Part shown: positions 39,779 to 50,032 of the stretch, piece by piece
How positions within the stretch are numbered: the first letter of the stretch is position 1
Layout of the letters: each line of letters opens with the position of its first letter
Assembly (NCBI RefSeq): GCF_001654835.1
Contig: NZ_LXEP01000022.1
Span: forward strand, 16,005-80,004
DNA length: 64,000 nucleotides
Direction: 5' to 3'
Origin: Buttiauxella gaviniae ATCC 51604
Lineage (GTDB): Bacteria; Pseudomonadota; Gammaproteobacteria; Enterobacterales; Enterobacteriaceae
The notes under the pieces: model-generated
The model's input: only the letters and a program-made list of their open reading frames with translations
Databases searched by the model: none
What the model was told of the DNA's origin: nothing
Translations under genes and position numbers: made by a program

Positions 39779-40619
39779 ACGCTTCCGTTACCGGTTGGCG
39801 CTGCTCGCCATCGCGCACGGCGGCGTACAACCGGCTCCACAGTCCTTCGCCCAGGGTTTTGGTTACGACCAGACCCTGGCGCTCAACATTTTCCACTACC
39901 CAATGTGGCAGCGCAGCAATCCCCATGCGGGCTGACACCATCTGAATCAGCAGCAGCGTGTTATCGACACTTTTCAGCGATGGGCTGACGCCTGCGGGTT
40001 GCAGGAAATGGCGCCAGATATCGAGTCGTTGGCGCTGCACCGGGTAAATCAACAACGTTTCGCTGCTCAAATCTTCCGGTTCAATACGCGTTTTGCTTGC
40101 CAGCGGGTGATCCGTTGCCAGCACCAGGCGCACTTCATAATCAAACATTGGCGAATAATGCAGACCGCTGCGCGGCAGGATGTCGGACGTTAATACGATA
40201 TCCAGCTCACTCTGTTGCAGTGCAGGCTGCGGGTCGAACGTCACGCCAGATTTGAAATCCAGATCCACCTGCGGCCAGGTTTTGTGGAAGTTTTCCAGCG
40301 CGGGCGTCAGCCACTGAATACAGCTATGGCATTCGATGGCGATGCGAAGCTGGGTCTGGTGCGGTTCGTTGCAAGCCTGCAGCGCACGGCTAATCTGCGG
40401 CAACACTTGTTCAGCCAGTTGCAACAGCACCTCGCCCTGAGGCGTAAACCGCAGTGGCTGACTTTTACGGACAAACAGGCGGAAACCCAGGCGCTGCTCC
40501 AGATCGCTGAATTGATGGGAGAGGGCCGATTGGGTTTGATGCAACGCGGCAGCCGCAGCGGCTAAAGAGCCGCAATTTCGTAACGCCTGTAGCGTCCGCA
40601 GATGTTTAATCTCGATCAT
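39666..40619 (-). CDS. metR: LysR-family regulator MetR
   Basis: Homocysteine-responsive activator of metE, metH and other methionine genes. The 317 residues match E. coli. An N-terminal winged helix-turn-helix ([20 protein letters not shown], then [20 protein letters not shown]) is followed by the LysR effector domain. A MetR-type palindrome covers its start codon, fitting autoregulation. The last 113 bases are antisense to the yigM 3' end. Confidence 0.97.
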   Translation of the reverse strand: MIEIKHLRTLQALRNCGSLAAAAAALHQTQSALSHQFSDLEQRLGFRLFVRKSQPLRFTPQGEVLLQLAEQVLPQISRALQACNEPHQTQLRIAIECHSCIQWLTPALENFHKTWPQVDLDFKSGVTFDPQPALQQSELDIVLTSDILPRSGLHYSPMFDYEVRLVLATDHPLASKTRIEPEDLSSETLLIYPVQRQRLDIWRHFLQPAGVSPSLKSVDNTLLLIQMVSARMGIAALPHWVVENVERQGLVVTKTLGEGLWSRLYAAVRDGEQRQPVTEAFIRSTRSHACEHLPFVKNAERPNGDVPIAKPLSPTHQ

Positions 40620-40631
40620 GAAAGTCCTTCA
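40619..40631. promoter_or_regulatory. MetR-like operator at the metR start
   Basis: TGAAAGTCCTTCA is a perfect TGAA-N5-TTCA palindrome, the MetR consensus. It overlaps the metR start codon and lies 110 bases upstream of metE. It probably serves metR autoregulation and metE activation. Confidence 0.65.
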
Positions 40632-40682
40632 ATTCGGCATGAGCAAATTGCGCTTGAGGAATATACAGTACCTGTTGATTAT

Positions 40683-40706
40683 AGATGTGTAAACATCTGG
40701 ACGGCT
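40683..40706. promoter_or_regulatory. Triple MetJ box in the metR-metE gap
   Basis: Three adjoining 8-mers, AGATGTGT, AAACATCT and GGACGGCT, each match the met box AGACGTCT at six of eight positions. The array ends 34 bases before the metE start. MetJ with S-adenosylmethionine binds such tandem boxes cooperatively. Confidence 0.75.
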
Positions 40707-40740
40707 AAATGAGTCGAATAATGAATATTGAGGAAAGAAC

Positions 40741-43002
40741 ATGACGATAAAAAATCACACCCTCGGCTTCCCTCGTGTCGGCCTGCGTCGCGAACTGAAA
40801 AAAGCACAAGAAAGTTACTGGGCGGGCAGCTCCACCCAGGAAGAATTACTGGCGGTAGGCCGCGAACTGCGTGCCCGCCACTGGGACCAACAAAAAGAAG
40901 CTGGCGTGGAACTGCTGCCAGTGGGCGATTTCGCCTGGTACGATCACGTTCTGACCACCAGCTTGCTGCTTGGCAACGTGCCGGCTCGTCATCAGAACGC
41001 GGACGGTAGCGTCGATATAGATACCTTGTTCCGTTTAGGCCGTGGCCGCGCGCCAACGGGTACGCCTGCTGCTGCCGCTGAAATGACCAAATGGTTCAAC
41101 ACTAACTACCACTACATGGTGCCGGAGTTCACTAAAGGCCAGCAGTTCAAACTGACCTGGACACAGCTGTTGGATGAAGTAGATGAAGCACTGGCGCTTG
41201 GCCACAACGTGAAACCTGTACTGCTTGGGCCAGTGACTTACCTGTGGCTTGGCAAAGTGAAAGGCGAGCCGTTTGACCGCCTGAGCCTGCTGCAAGATAT
41301 TCTACCGGTTTACCAGCAGGTGCTGGCGGAACTGGCAAAGCGTGGCATCGAGTGGGTGCAGATCGACGAGCCTGCTCTGGTGCTGGAGTTACCGCAAGAA
41401 TGGCTCGATGCGTTCAAACCGGCTTACGACGCGCTGGCTGGTAACGTTAAAATGTTGCTGACCACTTATTTTGAAGGCGTGACGCCAAACCTGAACACCA
41501 TTACGGCGCTGCCGGTTCAGGGTCTGCACGTCGACTTCGTCCATGGTAAAGACGATATCAACGCGCTGCATCAGCAACTGCCCGCCAACTGGCTGTTATC
41601 GGCCGGTGTGATTAATGGTCGTAACGTCTGGCGTGCTGATCTGAGCGAAAAATATCAACAATTGCAGGCGATCGTCGGTAAACGTGATCTGTGGGTCGCT
41701 TCTTCCTGTTCTCTGCTGCACAGCCCAATCGACCTAAGCGTTGAAACACGTCTTGATGCTGAAGTGAAGAGTTGGTTTGCCTTCGCGCTGCAAAAATGTG
41801 CCGAACTGTCTTTGCTGACCGAAGCCCTGAACAGCGGCAATACTGAAAAACTGGTTGAATGGAGTGCGCCAATTCAGGCTCGCCGCCATTCACAGCGTGT
41901 CCATAATGCGGCCGTTGGCAAACGTCTGGCGACCATTACGGCGCAAGACAGCCAACGCCAGAGTGACTACGCCGATCGTGCCGTGGCACAGCGCCAGCGC
42001 TTCAATCTCCCGGCCTGGCCGACGACGACTATCGGTTCATTCCCGCAAACGACGGAAATTCGTGGCCTGCGCCTGGAGTTTAAAAAAGGTAACCTGGATG
42101 CGAATAACTATCGCACCGGTATCGCCGAACATATCAAACAAGCCGTTGCTGAACAGGAACGTCTGGGGCTGGATGTACTGGTGCATGGGGAAGCCGAACG
42201 TAACGACATGGTGGAATACTTCGGTGAGCACCTCGACGGTTTCGTGTTTACTCAGAACGGCTGGGTGCAGAGTTACGGTTCTCGCTGCGTGAAGCCACCG
42301 GTTGTCATCGGTGATATCAGCCGCCCGGAAGCCATTACTGTGGAGTGGGCATCGTTCGCGCAATCCCTGACTGACAAACCGGTAAAAGGCATGCTGACTG
42401 GCCCGGTGACAATTCTGTGCTGGTCATTCCCGCGCGAAGATGTGAGCCGTGAAACCATCGCCAAACAAATTGCCCTTGCGCTGCGTGACGAAGTGGCGGA
42501 TCTCGAAGCGGCAGGTATCGGCATCATCCAGATTGACGAACCCGCACTGCGCGAAGGTTTACCGCTGCGCCGTTCCGACTGGCAGGCGTATCTGGAGTGG
42601 GGCGTGGAAGCCTTCCGCCTGAATGCCGCCGTGGTGCGTGATGACACACAAATCCACACGCACATGTGTTACTGCGAATTCAACGACATCATGGACTCCA
42701 TTGCCGCGCTGGATGCAGACGTGATCACCATCGAAACCTCGCGTTCCGATATGGACTTGCTGGAGTCATTTAAAGAGTTCGAATACCCGAATGAAATTGG
42801 GCCGGGCGTATATGACATTCACTCACCGAACGTACCGAGCGTGGAATGGATTGAAGCATTGCTGAAGAAAGCGGCGGAAAGCGTTCCGGCAGAGCGCTTG
42901 TGGGTCAACCCGGACTGCGGCCTGAAAACCCGTGGCTGGCCGGAGACTCGCCTGGCACTGGCGAATATGGTGAAGGCTGCGCAGAATTTGCGTAAAGCTT
43001 AA
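40741..43002 (+). CDS. metE: Cobalamin-independent methionine synthase MetE
   Basis: Zinc enzyme that transfers methyl from 5-methyl-tetrahydropteroyltriglutamate to homocysteine. The 753 residues match E. coli. Two duplicated barrels are present. The N-terminal one has [20 protein letters not shown]; the C-terminal one carries the metal site, with His and Cys in [12 protein letters not shown] near 640 and Cys in [11 protein letters not shown] near 726. The catalytic region also includes [24 protein letters not shown] precedes the ATG. MetJ and MetR sites lie upstream. Confidence 0.98.
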   Translation: MTIKNHTLGFPRVGLRRELKKAQESYWAGSSTQEELLAVGRELRARHWDQQKEAGVELLPVGDFAWYDHVLTTSLLLGNVPARHQNADGSVDIDTLFRLGRGRAPTGTPAAAAEMTKWFNTNYHYMVPEFTKGQQFKLTWTQLLDEVDEALALGHNVKPVLLGPVTYLWLGKVKGEPFDRLSLLQDILPVYQQVLAELAKRGIEWVQIDEPALVLELPQEWLDAFKPAYDALAGNVKMLLTTYFEGVTPNLNTITALPVQGLHVDFVHGKDDINALHQQLPANWLLSAGVINGRNVWRADLSEKYQQLQAIVGKRDLWVASSCSLLHSPIDLSVETRLDAEVKSWFAFALQKCAELSLLTEALNSGNTEKLVEWSAPIQARRHSQRVHNAAVGKRLATITAQDSQRQSDYADRAVAQRQRFNLPAWPTTTIGSFPQTTEIRGLRLEFKKGNLDANNYRTGIAEHIKQAVAEQERLGLDVLVHGEAERNDMVEYFGEHLDGFVFTQNGWVQSYGSRCVKPPVVIGDISRPEAITVEWASFAQSLTDKPVKGMLTGPVTILCWSFPREDVSRETIAKQIALALRDEVADLEAAGIGIIQIDEPALREGLPLRRSDWQAYLEWGVEAFRLNAAVVRDDTQIHTHMCYCEFNDIMDSIAALDADVITIETSRSDMDLLESFKEFEYPNEIGPGVYDIHSPNVPSVEWIEALLKKAAESVPAERLWVNPDCGLKTRGWPETRLALANMVKAAQNLRKA

Positions 43003-43011
43003 TAAAGTAAG

Positions 43012-43036
43012 AAGTGGGGGAATCTTTCCCCCTTAA
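43012..43036. terminator. Hairpin between metE and dlhH 3' ends (probable terminator)
   Basis: GGGGGAA / TTCCCCC stem with loop TCT, extended by AAG/CTT outside. The T run on the + strand is short (TTAATTA), so termination may be partial. It also lies just after the dlhH stop on the other strand. Confidence 0.65.
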
Positions 43037-43045
43037 TTAACTGCA

Positions 43046-43870
43046 TTACTTCTTCGCACTAAAGCGTGCAAACCACGCCAGCATCCGCACCCAGCCATCT
43101 TTGGCTGAATCTGCATGATAGCTCGGGCGGTAGTCCGCATTAAAAGCATGTCCTGCTTCCGGGTAAACGATGATTTCTGCGTTGGCATTAGCGGCACGCA
43201 ACGCATGGCGCATTGTTTCCACAGTATCCTGTGGAATTCCCGTGTCCTGCCCGCCATAAAGCCCAAGCACTGGCGCATTCAAATTGACTGCGATGTCGAC
43301 TGGGTGATGCGGGGAGTTTAATGTCTTTTCGCCCACTAATTTTCCATACCAGGCCACAGCCGCTTTCAACTGCGGATTGTGTGCGGCATACAGCCACGTT
43401 ATACGGCCACCCCAACAAAACCCTGTCATCATCAAACGATGTGCATCACCACCGTTTCTTGCCGCCCAATTAGCGACGTGATCAAGATCCGCGAGCACCT
43501 GTGCATCGGGCACTTTTGAAACCAGCTCGCTGAAAAGGGTAGGGATATCGGAATAATCATTGGGATCACCCTGGCGGAAATAGAGCTCTGGCGCGATTGC
43601 CAGATACCCTTCCAGCGCCAGGCGGCGACAAACATCACGAATGTGTTCATGCACACCGAAAATTTCCTGCACCACGATTACAATCGGCAGCGGGCCTTCC
43701 GCCCCTTTTGGTCTGGCATGGAACGCCGGCATGTTTTCGCCCTGCGTAGGAATTGAGGTTTCCCCTGCATGAATAGCATCATCTGGGGTATGCAATACGG
43801 TTGAAGCAAGAGGGGAGGCCGCTGGCGCAAAATGCCCGCCCGGTGATTTACCTATATGTTCTTCTTTCAT
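43046..43870 (-). CDS. dlhH: Dienelactone hydrolase family protein DlhH (YsgA)
   Basis: Alpha/beta-hydrolase of the dienelactone hydrolase family; the physiological substrate in enterobacteria is unknown. The triad is Cys in GFCWGGRITWLY near 150, Asp near 200 (LGLYGGQDTGIP) and His in YPEAGHAFNADYRPSYH near 232. ATG 43870 follows AAGGAG by seven bases and gives 274 residues (271 in E. coli). A second ATG two codons earlier is too close to the ribosome site, and a longer upstream extension has no E. coli match. Convergent with metE. Confidence 0.92.
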   Translation of the reverse strand: MKEEHIGKSPGGHFAPAASPLASTVLHTPDDAIHAGETSIPTQGENMPAFHARPKGAEGPLPIVIVVQEIFGVHEHIRDVCRRLALEGYLAIAPELYFRQGDPNDYSDIPTLFSELVSKVPDAQVLADLDHVANWAARNGGDAHRLMMTGFCWGGRITWLYAAHNPQLKAAVAWYGKLVGEKTLNSPHHPVDIAVNLNAPVLGLYGGQDTGIPQDTVETMRHALRAANANAEIIVYPEAGHAFNADYRPSYHADSAKDGWVRMLAWFARFSAKK

Positions 43871-43999
43871 TGGCATTCTCCTTACCAGAATTAGCGCAGT
43901 GCGATAACTATAGCTTTTTCCCGTTATTCTTCGAGTTGCTGGTGGATTGTTTAGTCGCCTTCTTCTCAATATCAGAACTATGTGCGCCACCCCTTTAAG

Positions 44000-44015
44000 T
44001 GTGATTTTCATCACT
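44000..44015 (+). promoter_or_regulatory. Upstream CRP site of udp
   Basis: TGTGA-TTTTCA-TCACT, a near-perfect CRP site. Its centre is 52 bp from that of the second site. This arrangement with CytR between two CRP dimers is known at udp and deo promoters. Confidence 0.8.
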
Positions 44016-44051
44016 ATTGCAGTTGAAAATAATGTAACTTGTTTGATTCAA

Positions 44052-44067
44052 AGTGAAATGCGTCACG
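44052..44067 (+). promoter_or_regulatory. Downstream CRP site of udp
   Basis: AGTGA-AATGCG-TCACG matches the CRP consensus with changes only at the outer bases. It lies close to the expected -35 region. The 36 bases between the two sites are where CytR would bind, although CytR half-sites are too degenerate to assign by eye. Confidence 0.72.
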
Positions 44068-44140
44068 AAATTCTTTGCGAGGGTTCTGTACAGTACCCCC
44101 ATTGCAATGTAAGCCAACCTATTCAATGCAGGAGTCTGTT

Positions 44141-44902
44141 ATGTCCAAGTCTGATGTTTTTCACCTCGGCCTCACTAAAAGCGATCTGCAAGGGGCAACA
44201 CTTGCCATCGTCCCGGGCGATCCTGAGCGAGTTGAAAAAATCGCTGTACTGATGGATAAGCCGGTCAAATTGGCTGCCCACCGTGAATTTACTACCTGGC
44301 GTGCTGAGTTAGACGGCAAGCCAGTTATCGTCTGTTCCACCGGTATCGGTGGTCCATCAACCTCTATCGCTGTGGAAGAACTGGCACAGCTGGGGATTCG
44401 TACTTTCCTGCGTATCGGGACTACCGGTGCAATTCAGCCACATATCAATGTTGGTGATGTTCTGGTGACAACTGCTTCTGTGCGCCTTGACGGTGCCAGC
44501 TTGCACTTTGCTCCAATGGAATACCCTGCGGTTGCTGATTTTGCATGTACCACTGCACTGGTTGAGGCCGCGAAGTCTATTGGCGCGACCACACACATTG
44601 GTGTGACTGCATCTTCCGATACCTTCTACCCAGGCCAGGAGCGTTACGACACCTTCTCAGGCCGTGTAGTTAACCGCTACAAAGGCTCTATGGAAGAGTG
44701 GCAGCAGATGGGCGTGATGAACTACGAGATGGAATCTGCAACACTGCTGACCATGTGTGCAAGCCAGGGCCTGCGTGCGGGTATGGTTGCGGGTGTGATT
44801 GTGAACCGTACTCAGCAAGAGATCCCGAACGCTGAGACCATGAAGAAAACTGAAAGCCATGCGGTGAAAATCGTTGTGGAAGCAGCTCGTCACCTGATCT
44901 AG
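44141..44902 (+). CDS. udp: Uridine phosphorylase
   Basis: Hexameric nucleoside phosphorylase that splits uridine with phosphate into uracil and ribose-1-phosphate. ATG 44141 (M-S-K-S-D-V-F-H) has CAGGAGTC upstream and gives 253 residues, identical in length to E. coli; further upstream the frame is open only through the promoter. Motifs are [10 protein letters not shown] (phosphate loop, near 25), [16 protein letters not shown] near 88, [10 protein letters not shown] and [12 protein letters not shown] near 195. CRP sites 52 bp apart indicate CRP/CytR control. Confidence 0.98.
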   Translation: MSKSDVFHLGLTKSDLQGATLAIVPGDPERVEKIAVLMDKPVKLAAHREFTTWRAELDGKPVIVCSTGIGGPSTSIAVEELAQLGIRTFLRIGTTGAIQPHINVGDVLVTTASVRLDGASLHFAPMEYPAVADFACTTALVEAAKSIGATTHIGVTASSDTFYPGQERYDTFSGRVVNRYKGSMEEWQQMGVMNYEMESATLLTMCASQGLRAGMVAGVIVNRTQQEIPNAETMKKTESHAVKIVVEAARHLI

Positions 44903-44910
44903 TCCCCCAA

Positions 44911-44936
44911 AGCCGGTGCAAGCCGGCTTAATTTTT
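44911..44936 (+). terminator. Intrinsic terminator of udp
   Basis: AGCCGG / CCGGCT stem with a six-base loop, followed by TAATTTTT, nine bases after the stop codon. Confidence 0.82.
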
Positions 44937-45036
44937 ACGCTTTGCGTAACGCCTCGCAGTAAACTCCTTTTCATCTGGACATTTATACAGCACAATTTTA
45001 TTTTGCTAGTGTCTGGCATGGCTTGTTGGAGTGACT

Positions 45037-46443
45037 GTGGATATTTCTATTTTGTTCGGGCTCGGTATTGCGCTGGTTGGTGTTCTGACTGGTTGGTTGC
45101 TGGCAAGTTTACGAGCGGCCGGGCGGCAATCCGCACTGCATGAAGAACAAAGAGAAATCTACGGCGAACTGACTGCTGCACGGCAGGAGTTACAGCAAAA
45201 CCAGCACTGGAAAGAAGAATGTGAGCAACTCAACCGTGAGCTGCGCACTCAGCTTGAAATTAACAGTGCCCAGGAAGCCGATATCCGCGAACTCTCCACA
45301 CTTCTGGAACAAACCCGTCTTAATGCTGATGACAAACATCGCCAGATGCTCAACAGCGAGCAGCGCCTCAGCGAACAATTTGAAAACCTTGCCAATCGCA
45401 TCTTTGAAAACAGCGGCCGTAAAGTTGAAGAGCAAAACCGCCAAAGTTTGAATGGCTTGCTCTCGCCACTTCGCGAACAACTGGATGGTTTCCGCCGCCA
45501 GGTTCAGGAAAGCTTTGGGCAGGAAGCTCGCGAACGCCACACGCTAACTCACGAAATTCGTAACCTTCAGCAACTGAATGCGCAAATGGCGCAAGAGGCG
45601 CTCAATCTCACCAAAGCCCTGAAAGGGGATAATAAAACCCAGGGTAACTGGGGTGAGGTTGTGTTGACGCGGGTGCTGGAGGCGTCTGGCTTACGCGAAG
45701 GGTATGAATACGAAACTCAGGTAAGCATTCAGCTAGAAAATAATAGCCGCATGCAGCCGGATGTCATTGTGCGCCTCCCACAAGGCAAAGATGTGGTTAT
45801 CGACGCCAAAATGACGCTGGTGGCCTATGAGCGTTACTACAACGGTGACGACGACGTAACTCGTGAAATTGCCCTCAACGAGCATATTGCAGCGGTGCGT
45901 AACCACATTCGCATGCTGGGCCGTAAAGACTATCAGCAGTTGCCTGGGCTGCGGTCGCTGGATTATGTGCTGATGTTTATCCCGGTTGAGCCCGCATTTT
46001 TACTGGCGATCGACCGCCAGCCTGAATTGATCAGCGAAGCGCTCAGAAATAACATTATGCTCGTTAGCCCAACCACATTATTGGTGGCATTAAGAACGGT
46101 TGCCAATTTGTGGCGTTATGAGCACCAGAGCCGGAATGCGCAACAAATTGCCGAACGTGCCAGCCGACTCTATGACAAAATGCGCCTCTTTGTTGATGAC
46201 ATGTCGGCGATTGGTCAAAGCCTCGATAAAGCCCAGGATAATTACCGCCAGGCGATGAAAAAACTCTCTTCCGGGCGCGGCAATATTCTCATCCAGGCAG
46301 ATGCATTTCGTGGTCTGGGCGTTGAGGTTAAACGTGAGATTAATCCTGATTTAGTCGAACAGGCCAGACTTGAAGAAGGCGATAATATCGAGCGCCATGA
46401 GCATGAAAACGACGAAGAGAAGAATATGGAAAACAGTTTGTAG
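45037..46443 (+). CDS. rmuC: DNA recombination protein RmuC
   Basis: Membrane-anchored coiled-coil protein with a nuclease-like domain, which limits inversions at short inverted repeats. Two GTG codons could start it: 45037 leaves five bases after GGAG, 45031 overlaps it, so 45037 is preferred (468 residues, reading D-I-S-I-L-F-G). A membrane segment at about 3-20 is followed by coiled coil to about 180, then the conserved RmuC domain with GNWGEVVLTRVLEASGL and the restriction-endonuclease-like VVIDAKMTLVAYERYY. The acidic tail ends four bases before an ERIC element. Confidence 0.93.
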   Translation: MDISILFGLGIALVGVLTGWLLASLRAAGRQSALHEEQREIYGELTAARQELQQNQHWKEECEQLNRELRTQLEINSAQEADIRELSTLLEQTRLNADDKHRQMLNSEQRLSEQFENLANRIFENSGRKVEEQNRQSLNGLLSPLREQLDGFRRQVQESFGQEARERHTLTHEIRNLQQLNAQMAQEALNLTKALKGDNKTQGNWGEVVLTRVLEASGLREGYEYETQVSIQLENNSRMQPDVIVRLPQGKDVVIDAKMTLVAYERYYNGDDDVTREIALNEHIAAVRNHIRMLGRKDYQQLPGLRSLDYVLMFIPVEPAFLLAIDRQPELISEALRNNIMLVSPTTLLVALRTVANLWRYEHQSRNAQQIAERASRLYDKMRLFVDDMSAIGQSLDKAQDNYRQAMKKLSSGRGNILIQADAFRGLGVEVKREINPDLVEQARLEEGDNIERHEHENDEEKNMENSL

Positions 46444-46447
46444 CGAG

Positions 46448-46560
46448 AATAACTCGAGTTGCAAGTAGGCGGCAAAGGAACAAATCCCCAGGAGCTTACT
46501 AAAGTAAGTGACTGGGGTTTGTGAGTGCAGCCAACACCCCTGCAGCTTGAAGCATAGGGC
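46448..46560. repeat. ERIC element between rmuC and ubiE
   Basis: About 113 bp with the core AATCCCCAGGAGCTTACTAA and AGTAAGTGACTGGGG and arms ACTCGAGTTGCAAGTAGGC and CTGCAGCTTGAAGCATAGGG. It is nearly the same as the copy at 36117. It starts right after the rmuC stop and lies 58 bases before ubiE. Confidence 0.92.
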
Positions 46561-46617
46561 TTTAGGGCTCATTCTGTTACACTTCACGAACATTTTTTTG
46601 GATAAGCAGGCATTGAG

Positions 46618-47373
46618 ATGGTTGAAGAATCCCAGGAAACAACACACTTTGGCTTTCGCACTGTAGCGAAGGAACAGAAGGCCGATATGGTCGCTAATGT
46701 GTTCCACTCTGTGGCCGCAAAATACGACGTAATGAATGACTTAATGTCATTTGGCATCCATCGTATATGGAAGCGTTTCACCATTGATTGCAGTGGTGTT
46801 CGTCGTGGTCAGCGCGTACTGGACTTAGCAGGCGGAACCGGTGATTTAACCGCTAAGTTCTCCCGTCTGGTAGGTGAAACAGGCGAAGTGGTTCTGGCTG
46901 ATATCAATGACTCAATGCTGAAAATGGGGCGCGAAAAACTGCGCAACATCGGTGTGGTTGGCAACGTGAACTATGTTCAGGCTAACGCTGAAGCCCTGCC
47001 ATTCCCGGATAACTTCTTTGACTGCATCACCATCTCTTTTGGCCTGCGAAATGTGACAGACAAAGAGAAAGCGCTGCGTTCAATGTATCGCGTATTAAAA
47101 CCAGGTGGCCGCCTGTTGGTTCTGGAATTCTCTAAACCGATTATTGAACCACTGAGCAAAGCTTACGATGCGTACTCCTTCCACATTTTGCCGCGAATCG
47201 GTGAAATTGTTGCGCAGGATGCGGAAAGTTACCGTTATCTGGCTGAGTCTATTCGCATGCATCCTGATCAAGAAACATTGAAAGCGATGATGGAAGATGC
47301 GGGCTTTGAAAATACCACCTATTTCAACCTGACCGCTGGCGTAGTTGCTCTGCACCGTGGTTATAAATTCTGA
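46618..47373 (+). CDS. ubiE: Ubiquinone/menaquinone C-methyltransferase UbiE
   Basis: SAM-dependent methyltransferase acting on demethylmenaquinol and on the ubiquinone intermediate DDMQH2. The 251 residues match E. coli. The SAM-binding motif is [16 protein letters not shown] near 66-81; the UbiE signatures are [17 protein letters not shown] (near 37) and the segment [17 protein letters not shown] near 160. It is the first gene of ubiE-ubiJ-ubiB, with 13 bases before ubiJ. Confidence 0.98.
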   Translation: MVEESQETTHFGFRTVAKEQKADMVANVFHSVAAKYDVMNDLMSFGIHRIWKRFTIDCSGVRRGQRVLDLAGGTGDLTAKFSRLVGETGEVVLADINDSMLKMGREKLRNIGVVGNVNYVQANAEALPFPDNFFDCITISFGLRNVTDKEKALRSMYRVLKPGGRLLVLEFSKPIIEPLSKAYDAYSFHILPRIGEIVAQDAESYRYLAESIRMHPDQETLKAMMEDAGFENTTYFNLTAGVVALHRGYKF

Positions 47374-47386
47374 CAGGGAACTCGTG

Positions 47387-47992
47387 ATGCCTTTTACACC
47401 GCTAATGACTGCCGGAATTGAAAATATTCTCAATACTTTTCTCTGGCGCGATCGGGGACTGAAAGCGGCACGTCAGCGCTTAGTGGGTAAGGTGTTACGC
47501 GTTGAGCTCAAAGAGTTCTCTTCGCCAATTGTTCTGGTCTTTAGCGAACAGCAAATTGATGTACTGGGTCAGTGGGAAGATGAAGCTGATTGCATGGTGC
47601 TAACCGGGCTTGGCACCTTGCCTAAACTACGTGACAGGCAGCAGCTTACTGCGCTGATTCGCAGCGGTGAATTAGAGGTTCAAGGCGATCTTCAGGTTGT
47701 CCAGAATTGGGTTTCTCTGATGGATCTTGCCGAGTTCGATCCTGCTGAATTATTAGCACCTTACATCGGTGATATTGCCGCCGAAGGTATCAGTAAAGTT
47801 ATCCGTGGTGGCGGTAAGTTATTCAAGAAAGGATTTACTCGTAACCAGCAATACCTGTCAGAAGCCATTACGGAAGAGTGGAAGATGGCACCGGGATCGC
47901 TTGAGGTTGCATGGTTTGCTGAGGAAACGGCAGCAGTCGAACGAAATGTTGACGCACTCATCGCGCGACTGAACAAACTGGAGAACAAATGA
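47387..47992 (+). CDS. ubiJ: Ubiquinone biosynthesis accessory factor UbiJ (YigP)
   Basis: SCP2-domain protein that, with UbiK, assists the aerobic ubiquinone-making complex by binding lipid intermediates. ATG 47387 ([10 protein letters not shown]) gives 201 residues, equal to E. coli. An N-terminal SCP2 fold ([18 protein letters not shown]) is followed by [20 protein letters not shown] and a C-terminal helix with coiled-coil character. In E. coli the sRNA EsrE comes from the 3' part of this gene; the sequence alone does not show it here. Overlaps ubiB by four bases. Confidence 0.93.
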   Translation: MPFTPLMTAGIENILNTFLWRDRGLKAARQRLVGKVLRVELKEFSSPIVLVFSEQQIDVLGQWEDEADCMVLTGLGTLPKLRDRQQLTALIRSGELEVQGDLQVVQNWVSLMDLAEFDPAELLAPYIGDIAAEGISKVIRGGGKLFKKGFTRNQQYLSEAITEEWKMAPGSLEVAWFAEETAAVERNVDALIARLNKLENK

Positions 47993-49629
47993 CGCCTGGA
48001 GAAATTCGTCGCCTCTATTTCATTGTCCGCACTTTTCTTAGTTATGGTCTGGATGAACTGATCCCTCGTGTCCGCATTACGCTGCCATTACGTATCTGGC
48101 GGCGTACGCTTTTCTGGATGCCAAACCGCCATAAAGAAAAGCCTCTGGGTGAGCGTTTGCGTCTGGCTTTACAAGAGCTTGGCCCGGTATGGATCAAGTT
48201 TGGGCAGATGCTTTCTACACGTCGTGACTTGTTCCCGCCGCAAATTGCCGATCAACTGGCGATGTTGCAGGACCGCGTTGCACCATTTGACGGGGCGCTG
48301 GCAAAAAAACAAATCGAACAAGCGATGGGAGGGCTTCCTGTAGAAGCCTGGTTTGACGATTTTGAAATCAAGCCGCTTGCGTCAGCTTCCATTGCCCAGG
48401 TACATACCGCTCGCCTGAAAGAAAATGGGCGAGAAGTGGTTATCAAAGTCATTCGCCCGGACATTTTGCCAATCATCAAAGCGGATATGAAACTCATCTA
48501 TCGTCTCGCGCGATGGGTACCACGTCTGATGCCTGATGGTCGCCGTTTGCGCCCGCTTGAAGTTGTGCGCGAATATGAGAAGACCTTAATTGATGAGCTA
48601 AATCTGCTGCGCGAATCGGCAAACGCCATTCAGTTACGCCGCAATTTTGAAGGTAGCTCGATGCTGTATGTGCCGGAGGTGTTCTCTGACTATTGCAGCC
48701 AGGACATGATGGTGATGGAGCGTATTTACGGTATTCCCGTTTCTGATATTGCGATGCTGCATAAACAGGGCACCAACATGAAACTGTTGGCAGAGCGTGG
48801 CGTGCAGGTCTTCTTCACTCAGGTTTTCCGCGACAGCTTCTTCCATGCCGATATGCACCCAGGCAATATTTTCGTCAGCTATGAACACCCTGAAGACCCG
48901 CAATACATTGGTATCGACTGCGGTATTGTGGGTTCACTCAATAAAGAAGATAAACGCTATCTTGCTGAGAACTTTATCGCCTTCTTTAACCGAGATTACC
49001 GCAAAGTTGCTGAATTGCATGTGGATTCAGGCTGGGTACCACCAGACACGAATGTTGAAGACTTCGAGTTTGCCATTCGTACCGTTTGCGAGCCAATCTT
49101 TGAAAAGCCATTAGCGGAAATTTCCTTTGGCCATGTGTTGCTGAACCTGTTCAATACGGCACGTCGCTTTAATATGGAAGTGCAGCCGCAGCTTGTTTTA
49201 TTGCAAAAGACGCTACTTTACGTTGAAGGGCTTGGTAGGCAGCTTTATCCGCAACTTGATTTGTGGAAAACCGCCAAACCTTTCCTGGAAGATTGGATCA
49301 AAGATCAGGTGGGTATTCCTGCGCTTATTCGTTCTTTCAAAGAAAAAGCGCCGTTCTGGATTGAAAAAATGCCAGAACTGCCGGAACTGATGTACGACAG
49401 TTTGCGCCAGGGTAAACAATTGCAACACAGCGTTGATAAAATAACGCGTGATTTGCAACGCAACCAGGTGCGCCAGGCGCAATCGCGCTATCTGTTTGGT
49501 ATTGGCGCTATGCTGATGCTAAGTGGGACTTTATTGTTGATTAACAAACCAGAATGGGAATTAATGCCCGCCTGGTTGATGGCCGGGGGGGTTGTGACCT
49601 GGTTGATTGGCTGGCGGCGCTCAGCCTGA
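47989..49629 (+). CDS. ubiB: Ubiquinone biosynthesis protein UbiB (ADCK-family kinase-like)
   Basis: Atypical protein-kinase-like ATPase needed for ubiquinone synthesis. The 546 residues include the KxGQ motif in [17 protein letters not shown] near 64-80, the Ala-rich nucleotide loop [11 protein letters not shown] near 128, catalytic-loop [11 protein letters not shown] near 285 and the DFG-like IGIDCGIVG near 308. Two C-terminal membrane segments (about 498-520 and 522-540) anchor it in the inner membrane. ATG overlaps the ubiJ stop. A short ERIC-derived palindrome lies between it and tatA. Confidence 0.97.
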   Translation: MTPGEIRRLYFIVRTFLSYGLDELIPRVRITLPLRIWRRTLFWMPNRHKEKPLGERLRLALQELGPVWIKFGQMLSTRRDLFPPQIADQLAMLQDRVAPFDGALAKKQIEQAMGGLPVEAWFDDFEIKPLASASIAQVHTARLKENGREVVIKVIRPDILPIIKADMKLIYRLARWVPRLMPDGRRLRPLEVVREYEKTLIDELNLLRESANAIQLRRNFEGSSMLYVPEVFSDYCSQDMMVMERIYGIPVSDIAMLHKQGTNMKLLAERGVQVFFTQVFRDSFFHADMHPGNIFVSYEHPEDPQYIGIDCGIVGSLNKEDKRYLAENFIAFFNRDYRKVAELHVDSGWVPPDTNVEDFEFAIRTVCEPIFEKPLAEISFGHVLLNLFNTARRFNMEVQPQLVLLQKTLLYVEGLGRQLYPQLDLWKTAKPFLEDWIKDQVGIPALIRSFKEKAPFWIEKMPELPELMYDSLRQGKQLQHSVDKITRDLQRNQVRQAQSRYLFGIGAMLMLSGTLLLINKPEWELMPAWLMAGGVVTWLIGWRRSA

Positions 49630-49685
49630 GTTGTTTTTAATCGTTTTTAGCGGACAACGTGCGGTACAATACAGGCCGTTATCTG

Positions 49686-49740
49686 TACCCAATAGATTTC
49701 AGGATGCATGAACATCTGCAACTTGAAAGAGGTTGGGTAT
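49686..49740. repeat. Mini-ERIC between ubiB and tatA
   Basis: ERIC-like arms TACCCAATAGATTTCAGGATGC and its partner GCAACTTGAAAGAGGTTGGGTA, joined by about ten bases. The central part of the usual element is missing. It is similar in size to the one at 18980 but the arms differ in sequence, so the two arose separately. It lies in the tatA leader or promoter region. Confidence 0.65.
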
Positions 49741-49768
49741 ATTCATCACTGTGATTTGAGGCAACATT

Positions 49769-50029
49769 ATGGGTGGTATCAGTATTTGGCAATTGTTGAT
49801 CATTGCCGTTATCGTCGTTCTGCTGTTTGGTACCAAGAAACTGGGTTCTATCGGTTCTGATTTGGGCGCATCCATCAAAGGCTTTAAAAAAGCGATGGGT
49901 GACGATGAAGATAAAGAGAAAGATAAATCCGTTCAGGATGCTGATTTCACAGCGAAAACACTTGCAGATAAACAACCTGGCGAAGTGAAGAAAGACGAAG
50001 CTAAGAGCAACGATAAAGAGCAGGTGTAA
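49769..50029 (+). CDS. tatA: Sec-independent (twin-arginine) translocase TatA
   Basis: Small membrane protein that polymerises to form the Tat translocation path for folded proteins. The 86 residues have one membrane helix at about 5-20 ([20 protein letters not shown] with polar Gln8), the F20-G21 hinge, an amphipathic helix [17 protein letters not shown], and a charged tail. It is first in tatABCD, after a weak Shine-Dalgarno GAGGC, and three bases before tatB. Confidence 0.97.
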   Translation: MGGISIWQLLIIAVIVVLLFGTKKLGSIGSDLGASIKGFKKAMGDDEDKEKDKSVQDADFTAKTLADKQPGEVKKDEAKSNDKEQV

Positions 50030-50032
50030 ACC

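Noticed and set aside
43920..43985. Possible ERIC relic (ATTCTTCGAGTTGCTGG) upstream of udp
   Set aside because: Only one short arm-like segment; no partner arm within 130 bases, so chance cannot be excluded.
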